Source: Siphonodentalium dalli
Taxonomy: Eukaryota; Mollusca; Scaphopoda; Gadilida; Siphonodentaliidae
Direction of reading: 5' to 3'
Length of the DNA: 64,000 nucleotides
NCBI GenBank assembly: GCA_032622095.1
Contig: CP136064.1
Coordinates: forward strand, 171,810,310-171,874,309
The notes under the pieces were generated by a model. It did no database searches and had not been told where the DNA came from. It was given only the letters and a program-made list of their open reading frames with translations. How positions within the stretch are numbered: the stretch's first letter is position 1; each line of letters starts with the position of its first letter. A program made the translations under genes and the position numbers. Positions 49,101 through 61,100 of this stretch are shown piece after piece.

Positions 49101-52100
49101 GCAAATGTCAGACACACTAAATTCAGGCTTGGGAACATAATGTTGTTTTAATTTGATAATAACAACAAGCACCAGTGCTAGTGCAGTGTTTACACAAGCC
49201 TGTCCATTAACATTCTAATCTCTAATCTGTCATTCTAATCTCAATTAATGACCTGACTTTGTCTCTCTGAAGCTACCTGACTGAGTCCTCTGGTAGATAT
49301 AATACTGGCAGATATAATACCTGCTTCTGGTGAGAGGTAAGTCGTGATATATTCGGCCCAATGAAATTTGAGAAGAAGTCGTTGGAAGAATTACTATGGT
49401 GGGAAAGAGTTATGGTCCTAGCTTCGCAACTATTTGACCGGGTGACCTTATTTGAACAAATCTGAATGTAATTCACCTAGGGAACATCTACACCAAATAT
49501 GAACCCATTCGGTCTTACGGTTCTGGACAAGAAGATGATTCTTGATGGATGGACGAGTCATGACTATAGCTCCACCAGAGACTTCGTCTCAGGTGAGCTA
49601 AAAAGCACCCAGTTGACCATATTTTTATGAGGAGGCAGGTGTTTTAGAAACATTCATTTTGTTTGGCCGAAATCATAAACATCTGAAAAAATAAAATGCA
49701 CTAGGAATCTTCTACTATAGAATTTGTCTCCAAAAAGTATACAGGCACCCTCCCCAATCAAAATGTTTTGACAGAAATGCAGAAGATTTTTAAGAACCTT
49801 AATGCAAGAGACAGAGTACCATGTGGACAAATTTGGAACCACATTATTTTAAAGGTGGTCTACTTCTTCCTAAATATGTTTTATATAGTTTCCAGGGTAT
49901 AAAATGAAAGTGTCAATGACACTGTAGCTCAACTTTGTAAAGAAGGTAATTTTTTTGTGATGAGCAATGAATAGAGAGATTAAAAAGGAGAGTAAAAAAT
50001 TAGCAGTAAAGGATTTAGTCATACACAGAGTAAAATCCAAGATGGCAGCTGGCGGCCATGTTTTTTGGCCGATGACCCCAAAATGACTCGTTCCCATCTA
50101 CATGTCATTATTAACATCCATGACAAATTTTAAGATTATCAAACTAAAGGTACAACCTGTAGCTTAAAGGATTTAGTCATACAAAGAGTAAAATCCAAGA
50201 TTGCTGCTGGCGGTGATGTTTTTTATCCGAATGACCCCAAAATGACTCTTTCCCATCTACATTCCAATTTCAACAGCCATGACAAATTTCATGATAACCA
50301 GACTAAAGGTACGACCTGTAGCCCGTGCTAAAGGATTTAGTCATACAAAGAGTAAAATCCAAGATGGCTGCTGGTGGCCATGTTTTATGGCCGAATGACC
50401 CCAAGATGACTCGTTCCCATCTACATATCAATATTAACATCCCTGACAAATTTTATGATGATCAGAATAAAGGTATTACCTGTAGCCCGTGCTAAAGGAT
50501 TTAGTCATACAAAGAGTAAAATCCAAGATGGGTGCTGGTTGCCATGTTTTATGGCCGAATGACCCCAAAATGACTCGTTCCCATCTACATGTCATTTAAC
50601 ATCCATGACAAATTTTATGATGATCAGACTAAAGGTACGACCTGTAGCCTGTGCTAAAGGATTTAGTCATACAAAGAGTAAAATCCAAGATGGGTGCTGG
50701 CGGCCATGTTTTTTGGCCGAATGACCCCAAAATTAATCGTTCCTATCTACATGTCAATATTAACATCCATGACAAATTTTATGATGATCAGACGAACAGT
50801 ACGACCTGTGGCCCGTGCTAATGAATTAAATTTGAAATCAAAGATGGCTGCTGGCGGCCATGTTTTTTGTCGGAATGACTCGTTCCCATCTACATTCCAA
50901 TTTCAACAGCCATGACAAATTTCATGATGATCAGACTAAAGGTACGACCTGTAGCCCGTGCTAAACGATTTAGTCATACAAAGAGTAAAATCCAAGATGG
51001 CTGCTGGCGGCCATGTTTTTTGTCGGAATGACCCAAAATGACTCGTTCCCATCTACATTCCAATTTCAACAGTCATGTCAAATTTCATGATGATCAGACT
51101 AAAGGTACGACCTGTAGCCCGTGCTAAACGATTTAGTCATACAAAGAGTAAAATCCAAGATGGCTGCTGGTGGTCATGTTTTTTGCCCGAATGACCCAAA
51201 AATGACTCGTTCCCATCTACATGTCATTGTTAACATCCATGACAAATTTTATGATGATCCGACCAAAGGTACGACCTGTAGCCCGTGTCAAAGGATTTAG
51301 TCATGCAAAGAGTAAAATCTAAGATGGCTGCCGGCGGCCATGTTTTTTGGCCAAATGACCCCAGAAAAACTCGTTCCCATCTACATGTCAATATTAAAAT
51401 CCATGACAAATTTCATGACAATAAGACGAATAGTACGGCCTGTAGCCCGTGCTAATGGATTGAATTTTGAAATCCAAGATGGCCGATGACGGCCATGTTT
51501 TTTTTCCGAATGACCCCAAAATGACTCGTTCCCATCTACATGTCAATGTCAACATCCATGACAAATTTCATAATAATCGGACCAAAGGTACGAACTGTAG
51601 CCCGTGCTAAAGGAAATTGTTGATGAATCACACACGCATACACGCACACACACAGACGACGGATACCAAGCCATGGCAATAGCTCAAACTTTACAAAGTA
51701 AAGTTGAGCTAATAATAGATATGAGTCAAAGACGCCTGTCCGAAAATGCTTCTATCAATTAATATTGATTTTATATCAATATTTTCTTATATAATGTGAT
51801 AATCAAGTGGGACATTTTTTCGTTACTATTTTTAGAATTTATAGATAGAGTTATCCTGCATGCTAATCGCAGAACTAACACCAGCCGTAAATGTCAAAAA
51901 TTTATTGTATGTATATTATACCAGAAAACTCGAAAGTGTTTCCAGACAGGCCTAGGGGACTTCGATTCACCGAGGAAACTATATAAACTTGTTATAGGAA
52001 GAGAAAGACCATCTTTAAACACTCACATCTTCCAGGTCCATGCTGTATTTCCTTCGTTTCTTCTTTTTTAGTGAGGGTGGAGTCTCTGGCGGAACAAGAC

Positions 52101-55100
52101 CTTTGGATATAGCAACAAGTAACTCAGTTCTCTTCCTCTGTGCCAAACTGGCTTGCTCTAGGATTTTTTTTCTTGGTGTACGTAGATACAGCCTGTTCAC
52201 CATTTGTGACAGAATTTCTGTACCTTCTTCCAACTCAGTCTACAATAGGCAGAAGATCAAGCATTGATAAAACATGGGTGACTTATTGAGAAAAATTATT
52301 TATCATAAACTGTGTTGTAGCATGAAATTAATGGACTTAAATGGAGAGTTACGACATTAAAGGGACTCAAGGCCTCCGAAGTGGGTTCATGGGATTAACC
52401 CATTGAACCCTGACGTCCTGAACGTTTAATGGCCCCAACCCGAGGCGCCTGACGTTATATAGTGTTCCGATGACGTAACTCATAATTCTCTTAACGTATA
52501 TACATGTAGACACGCTCAAAGATACGCCAATCTACTAAGCTGACTGAACTCATGTGCGGTGAAATATGTCACAATGTATTTCAACGAGACAGTCAATTCC
52601 ACGTTCAATATACATGTAGATTATATTGCGGCTTCCTTTGGTCATGCTATATATTTATAACGAAATTCTTATCCTTTGCCTACGATAAAAGGCGTTTCCC
52701 AAAATGCACAACTCTCTGATAACAAGATTTCACATATCAAAACCATTGATATGTAAACATTATACAGTTACAGCGGCATTACTGAACAAAGTCCAATAAT
52801 ATACCAAAGTTTAATCAAAACTTGACAGTAAATATTGGAAAAGGTCAAAGCATTGAAAAATAGTCAGAAAATCATATTTAGACTAAAACACTTTAACTAC
52901 TACACGAATAGAGTTGTTTGTTGACAAATCACTGTAACAGTTTTATTTACAAAACAATGGTTTCAACATGCGATTTTAGTTATTGGAGAGCTATCAATAA
53001 TTAGTAAAAAGTTATTTATTTCTCCATGTTCTTGTGGTGATGTTTTTATTAAACTTTTATAATATTTACAAATTCACCCAATGTGAGTGCATTGGGTCCC
53101 TTTAAACAAGGAGACTAGTATAAGCACTGGCACTCTTCTTCAAAGGATAACTAGAGTGAGATAATATTTTTATGAAGTGCATTTAATATTCTGTAAATTC
53201 TGACCATGTGTTATAGACCGCCACTAGCGATCCATGATTTATAATCCAGAAAAATGAGGAGGAAAACCTAGTTTGTATATCTGGGTATCATTAGATGGAT
53301 CGTGTCCAATTTTTCCTATTTTTGTAAGGAAACATTTTATAAGTTAATGACACCTTAGCTTATGACTCTAGGTGCGAAAGATGTGTATGAGACTGTGCGA
53401 TAGTGGTAGTACCCATTTCCTCCCCTCCTATCTGTTGAAATAGTTAACCAATTTTTTTTTTTAAGTTTGTTGGTGGCTAACCAAGGGATTAGGTGATTTC
53501 TGTGTTTCTTTTACTGAATGTTGTCTATATGTATCTGCTTGGAAAAGTAGATATCCAACAGGAACAATATTTTCCTAAATAAGTAAAATATATATCTCCT
53601 AGAAGTATCTTGCCCACTGAACTATATGGTATATTATCCCAAGTAGGAGGGGTTAACTCTCGGAGTTGAAAAAAAAACGTACGAAATTCTATGGTACATA
53701 TCTTCTGTCATGTTCATGACCCGTGTAATCACGTGATTTCTGACACGTAGTGAAGTAATCGCCATATTTTTTATCCCCAGTAGGACATTCCTCGTGAGCG
53801 GGGTGGGTGCGAAACCCTGGGAGGGAGCTCAGCGTTCAGTGGGCAAGATACTTCTAGGAGATATATATTTTACTTATTTAGGAAAATATTGTATCTCCGT
53901 CAAAGGTATCTTGCCCACTGAACTATATGGTAAAGCATAGAATTTTCGAACAGGTGGAGGCCACGAGGAAACAAAAACACCGCTATGCATCAGAATCAAA
54001 GAACTGGATTGACCTGATAACCTACAATAAATACATATACATGCACAGACATATAGATATATATGTATATACATATCTATTATATATTTTGGAAGATCTG
54101 TCTGTGTGTCTATGTGTCTGTGTGTTCGCGATGGACTCAAAAACGGCCGAACCGATTTCGATGAAACTTGGTAGGTGGGTGTATTTTCGGCCGGGAACTG
54201 GCATAGGCCTATTAATTTGCCCGTGCGACGTGACCTTGACATCGGGTAATTTCAAGGTCAAACGCCCGAATATCACGGGATTTCGATGAAACTTGGTATG
54301 TGGTGGTACCTTCGGTCGGAGAGTGGCATAAACCTATTAATTTGCCCGTGCGACGTGACCTTGACATCGGGTCATTTCGATGAAACTTGGTATGTGGGGC
54401 TACATTCGTATGGGGAGTCTCATAAGCATATTTGTTTGCCTGTGCGACGTGACCTTGACCTTGAAATCGGGTCAATTCAAGGTCAAATCGCCAATTTTGA
54501 TGGGATTTCGACAAAATTTCATACGTGGGGTTACTTTTGTCCACTGAGTGTTTTGGGCGGGTCGAGTCGTGACCCCGACCTGACCTTGACCTTCAAAATG
54601 ATCAATTCGAGGTCAAATCGGGTAAAACCGGATGGATTTCGACGGGTACTTTTGTCGGGTACTTTTGTCCGGGCAGTGTTTTGGACGGGTCAAATCGTGA
54701 CCCCACCTGACCTTGACCTTCAAAATGGACAATTCAAGGTCAAAGCCCGGACGAAGTCGGGTCACCTTCTAGTATATATATATATATACACACATGCAAA
54801 ATAGGACCATAAGCCAATGTAATATTCCATCATAAAACTAATACCTGTCAGCAAGCTCAAACGAACAAAAAGTGGCCACTTAAGAGTTTAAGACCCCTGC
54901 AAGTAAAGTAAATAGCTTCAGAAGACATGGAGATGGATACGACATTCGCATCGGAACTTAGGGCTAATAATGTATCAGCAGAGTACTTGCCGGGAAAGGT
55001 ACGGGTAACACCCATAGACAGACATACGTTGCAAGGCTCAGGCCATATGAAGAACATGGCTCAGAATTGGAGTTTCACAGAAGAAACTTAGTTTGAAACC

Positions 55101-58100
55101 TGGAGTTTGAGATATGACCGACTAAGATGCAATAAGCCATGTCATTTTTCCCTGATGTCGTTCCCAAATGTGGAAATGCCCACCAACACAGTTAAACTCA
55201 ACTGACCAATCACAGGCTACTGAATCCATGACAGAAAGGCAGCCAGGAACCGAAATTCCAATGTCGTTAAGGTGGAAATCCACAAAAACAAAAATTGGAC
55301 TAACGATGCATCAGGATTGTGGCACAAGCCCAAAACCAGCAGAAACCGACAGCAGGTATGTAATGAAAAGCAGACCAAGGGCCACCGCGCCCCAACTGTT
55401 CGAGCTCTGCTGACTGGTCCCCGACGAGTCGATGGCGCAAGATATCCCTTCTGGTAAGGATGGGGTGCCCTTTCAATGGGACCCTGTTCCGGAGACAACC
55501 ATCGCCCGAAGTGCGAATCGAGAGGGCGGATCATATGATCTGGCATCCGACACCCAATGCTAATGAATCTCGCACGAGGAGAAGCATCTGGCAAGAATTT
55601 TCATCCGGCTTTATGAAGTGTGCCCAACACGATTCATATGCTGCCCCACAGGTGCAACATTATCCTGCATTGGCAATCGCTGTTAAATGAGCACTAGGCG
55701 AATCAAGCACTATCAGGGAAAACAAAACCATTATGTACCGACAACCGAGCCCATAAGAAGAATGACGTATTAGACGCAAAGGCCGATATCACAGAAGCCA
55801 TTTCGTTCTTCATTTCCACGCTGCTAATACGCCGTGTTGCCCATTAATCCCGAGTGGGGTGCTGAACTAGACCTCATGTCAACAGTGTTCTGAAATTGAG
55901 CATATGTCGAACCATGGATAATGGACTCATCTATGTATGACTGGACAACAAAAGTGAAATCCATGTTGAGTTAGCACTGAAAGCAACCTGAAGACAAAAT
56001 ATATGTCATTCGTATCTATTACGGAAACACAGCGAGGTCGGAGATAAAGCATGTATGCTTGTTTATCTCTGATTCTTGCGTCCCAAATCGAGATGTAAAT
56101 ATTTACCCTATCGAGCACCCGAACCAGTCCAGAACACATCTTAAAAGTCAGGAAAATGAAAGGGCGAGAGTCATATACTAATCTAGTGATATGAATGACT
56201 ATAGACATTCTCCAGCAAAGCCTGTGACCATGAAAGAGCTGGATGGAACATGGAAAGAAGCAACAACTTATAAAGTAAGAAGTTGAACACATCCCAACCG
56301 AGAACAGTAAAATGGTTGAATACCTCTCAGGATGGTCGAACCCAGGTCGCCAAGTGTGCAGTCCGATGGCATAACCACCCAGCTCTGACGTTAGGCAGGG
56401 TACAAATTGACCGGCATCACAGGGCAAGTTGCTACCCAAATGCTAACAAAAGCCATGCAACTTGGATCCTATTTCCTCATTTGACTGTCCCAGGGTATGC
56501 CAACAGTCGTCCCGTAGTATCCGACTTGAAGTCCCTGTTGATAGTCCAGAAAGCCCACTAAATGCGGCCAATGGGTTCGATGGGTAGCCCCAACCCGCGA
56601 CCTGTTTGGTGGGACTATCATCCTGAGTGCTAATTACGCCAATGAAGGGAACTCTATACATCGACAAGTGACAGTGTCCTGGTCGTAAAGGTTTCTATCT
56701 CTTCCTTGGAACCCTCGAAACAAGGGAAAGCACTCTGATGTTCTGTTAAATTGTAAATGATTGTAGAACAATGCTATCAAATCATGTCAATCTGAGGTTA
56801 TTTGCTAATCAAAATTCGACATTAATTTACTTCCTGCGCTTGGCTGCATCAAAGAACACTGAACAACTAACTGAGCTCCCTCGTAAGCGCATGTAAAGGT
56901 GACCCGAAAGGAATGTCGAAAGCCCTTTCACCTCGCGCTGGAGCGACTGCTCGATCTGATCCTGATCTCCATCCGTCGATGGGGTGTTAACAGCACAATA
57001 CACCACGACAAGCTTCATTTCTAATTGCATGTGAGGTCTGGTCATTAGGGACCCCGGAGGAATGTCCAGAGCCTGTACATCTCGGGGTGGAGCAGCAGCA
57101 CGACCGATCCCGATATCCAACCGACCGAACTGGCGATGGGAGGTTAGTAGGTACCAGTTCCCAAGCAAGCTTCCTGCTATAATGGCGTCAGGGAATAAGA
57201 TCTTTTATTTTCATTTAAAATCAAACCCGAAGTTACTGGCAGCTGTTGACCAGAATGCGGCCAGTAACCTGTCTGCCAAGCCCCCGGAAGTGGTGACTTA
57301 TAATAAGGAGGAAACAAGCCTGTGAACTGTGATCCCATTCCAAGCCCAGCTGGGGCAGAAGGCATGGAGGATAAACTTTCAGGTGCCAAATAATTGCGTA
57401 AATGTAATAATTTGAGAAAAAGTCTCCTAATTTGAATTGAGACAAAGTAAAATGGCCATTCGACTAGTAATTTTAGCCCAAATTTCCACACACTATGATC
57501 ATAAGGCACCGGAGAGCATGGTCAGGGACCACTGAGGGTGTATCCCCCAGCCGCGCTGACCCCGAGATGACGACTTGTAGCGATGGACGGCGTGTGTCAA
57601 GTGTTTTAGTAGAGCTCAGTGGTCACAGCCGTCCGGGGCACGTCAACAGCCAACGGTCGACCCGCAGAAGCAGATTGACGTCCCGTTCGATAGTCCAGGG
57701 AGCACACCAATGTGACTAATGGGTTCAATGGGTAGCCCCAACCCACGCCCTGTTTGGTGTGACTATCGCCCCGAGTGCTAATTACGCCAATTAGAGGAAC
57801 ACGATATATCGGCAAGTCAGAGAAGGATACAGGGATGTTTTGATACCTGTTACAGGTTTGGGTGCCCAGTCCTTCGATTTTGAGGCGCGCAATTGCGCTT
57901 GCGCGCCTTGGCGCACGCGGATCTAAAAACCAGCGAGTTATTAAATGCGCACGCCAAAAAAATTAAATGCGCGCGTCGGAATTTGCAGCCAGTGAACGAG
58001 ATTTTAACAAACAGCACATCAATGGTTAAACGCCGACAAGACTATTTACCGTGTATCTTTCTCAGTAGCGATGACGTTGATTACGAACATAATAACAAAG

Positions 58101-61100
58101 ATCAAAGCGGCCGCCGGCGTCTTTCTCACTCAATGATTGGGGTACACCTCGTCACAACTGCTGCACGTGCGAGTTCCCGCAAAAAACAGTGTCAATTCTT
58201 TGGCAGCCTCGTTTGATGTTTCGGCATGCAGGATTCGCCGATTCATTTGAATATTATTGCCATAGATTAGGTTTTAAGTTTAACTATACTTCGAAGCTAT
58301 ACTTCGAAGCCAGTATCTCTCGACTCGGAGAAAGCGAAAAATGGACATTGGGGCCTCCTCAAATACCGACTCTATCAAAACGAAAGAGAGCCCCGGTTGA
58401 TTCGTCGGATTCCGGTGAATCTGATTGCGGTAACGATTCCACTTCCGAGTTTGAAGTTTTAAGCGACTGCGAGTCTGGTGAGCATGCGCTCTCAGACGCG
58501 GAAGTGGACTCATTACCATGATTAGATTCACCTGGATTGCCAGATAATCGGATTATTGGACTAGATATTGTACTACAATATAAACATATGTTTTTATTTC
58601 TGTTTTCACTTTAAGTTGCCAAAGGCACATATGGAATTACACGTGTGTATCATTATAATTGTGTTTGTCTTTATTCAGTAATCATTTCATCCATGTTAAT
58701 TTAAATTGTGCTCCCGCAAAAAAGGCGCGCGCAAATTCCAAAAGCTCCGAGCGATATATCGCGCACCTACGTTTTCCAAATTCGAAGGACTGGGTGCCCA
58801 AACTATAGAGACCCAGAAGTCTCCAAATTCCATGTAGATAGTATTTATTCCAGTTGGATCTTCCATATTTCAAGGAATTTTTCTACAATTCAACAAAATG
58901 TCCTAGTAATGCAAATCATCAGCCCGCAGATGATATATAGTCTATAATATGGAGCCTTTATTTGCACAATCAAGTATTCAGTACTGAATATTTTAACATC
59001 CAAATTTATATGGACACATACTCAAATACAGAACAGGTGTCCCCAAACAAAAATTCTCTGGATCCTTCCCCGCGAGTTTGTCCGTGTCCGAGGGGAAGCA
59101 ACTCGTGTGAGCTACGGGTTCGATGGGTAGCCCCAACCCGCGTCCTGTGTGGTGTGACTATCGCTCCGAGTGCTAATTACACCAATTAGAGGAACCCTAT
59201 ATATCGACTTTCGTTCTCTATTCTTGGGACCTCGAAACGAGGGAAGCGACGTCAAGGGGAGCTACGGGGAAGGCGATTCATGAACCTGTTCTTACCTCGA
59301 TGAGCAGTCCTGTGAAAGTAATTAATGTGATTACGAACAATCACAAATACACCTGTTGTGTTATGTTACCATGCCTGTGTCAACAAAGGCAGTAACAGCT
59401 CCATTGTTGGTTAAAAAGGTTCAAATTGACATTCAGGATTTTACAATCCTATCAGCGTATTTCACAAGCGTTAAAACAGTGCTTTTGTCTTCAGCTTTAC
59501 ACCAGACGATGATTGTCAACGTCTCAATAAAGCCGTAAAACGACAAAAATGAATTCGAAAGTAAGTCACCTAATTTCGTGATACCTTTAACCACCGTCAA
59601 CGCACGTGGTAACTTAAATTATACGTCACCTGTATGCCATAGATTTGTTATAAAGAAAACGATCAGCGTCTTTAGTCATATCCAATGGTGCCTCGAATGT
59701 TCTGTCGTTAATAGGCCAGAAATTCTTATATTGTCGGCATAAACAACGGATATTACTTCATTTGACCGATTTAAATTATGGAAGACAAAGTCCGTTAAAA
59801 CGAAACGAGTCATCCATTTCCGATCTTATATTCGGAACAAAATCGCGTAATCTTTATGTGAATTGTTACATAATTTTCAACTATAAGCAAAGAAATAATG
59901 TTGTTTGTATAAAACAAAAACAAAACTGTTTTTGCTATACAAACTGCAACTTAGCTTCGTATTCTTTGTGAGAGATTCTTTTTGCACCCGTCCTGGTGAG
60001 GAGGGAAAAAAATATGGCGATTACTTCACTACGTGTCAGAAATCACGTGATTACACGGGTCATGAACATGACAGAAGATATGTACCATAGAATTTCGTAC
60101 GTTTTTTTTCAACTCGGAGAGTTAACCCCTCCTACTTGGGATAATATACCATATAGTTCAGTGGGCAAGATACCTTTGACGGAGATACACCATATTCAGA
60201 TGAAGATCGATAGTTATAAATGGAAATTTTCACTTGCCTGCATGAATTCGAAAACGATTTTCTTGTAGCCTGGACCAGCCAGATAGTACCCGTATACATA
60301 TGAATATTTCAGAACTCTGCGAGCCTTCAGCAACTGGTGAACAGCATCCTCAACGAACTGAGTCTCCAGCTTAGCTGTAGCTGTAATAAACAATTACTTT
60401 AATTGAGATATGAATGGTCATTTCCAAGAAAAATAATCTCACTTGTTTTTGGTTCTATGTGTGAAAATGCATCAAATGCTTAACACGTTCACTGCCGAAA
60501 ATGGGTAATTCCATCCCGTATGACAACATGGAATTACATGTTTTGCCGATAGTAGTTGATATTTGCTGTATGTATGACTGATGGTTCAACCAATATCGGG
60601 TTATGTGACGCTGAAACATGTTACAAGGCTACTATGAGATAACTCGTAGTCGGCAACTGGGATGGAATTTAACAGTGTTTCACCGCTGGTGCCAGCTACG
60701 ATTTATCTCATAGTAGCCTTGTAACATGTAAATAATAAATAAAATTACGTTTTCTACGACATAGATTACGAAGAGTGGTATACAGGTGCAAGCATATCGT
60801 GCATAAGACACAGTAAATTAATTTACTTACGAGAAAACTCGTAGCTGGCACCAGCGATGAACACTGGTAAATTCCATCCCAGGTGCTGACTACGAGTACT
60901 AGTATGTTATCTCGTAGTAGCTCTATAACACGTTTCAGTATCATATAAGTCGATTTTGCTCGACCAAATATTTGTAGAAGACACGACTAATGAATTTATA
61001 TATACACACTTGTACACTCATTGCCAGGGAACTGAACTTGCATGCATGTGTTAACAAGCCACAGGTATTCGCTTGTGCCTATACCTGATGTAGGGCTAGC

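Larger units (their letters stand above)
53891..60188. mobile_element. 6.3-kb unit bounded by inverted repeats
   Basis: GTATCTCCGTCAAAGGTATC at 53891 continues for 42 bp and is found inverted at 60147-60188. The right side extends through about 190 bp shared with the 325-bp element next to the left end. Inside are ~110-bp tandem repeats (54080-54770), three copies of a structured 94-bp motif, and a 948-bp element. No transposase or RT was recognised, though base composition rises to GC-rich in places (55.4-57.8 kb). It could be a composite of several insertions rather than one transposon. Confidence 0.6.

Noticed and set aside
52395-53105. Possible TTAA-flanked element
   Set aside because: Left end resembles the TTAA families, but the proposed right end is not a good inverted match.
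54212-54804. Long open frames on both strands rich in DVTLTSGHF / RSRRTGKLIG
   Set aside because: They follow the ~110-bp tandem repeat and repeat with it; not a protein family I can support.
55927-56439. 170-codon minus-strand frame with Cys- and Trp-rich stretches
   Set aside because: No catalytic or structural motif recognised, and the region is repeat-rich; left as unclassified interior of the 6.3-kb unit.
60237-60380. Apparent frameshift inside ANKIB1 exon 2
   Set aside because: A first reading suggested an extra base; re-reading the bases around 60300 gives a continuous frame through KYSYVYGYY, so no break exists.
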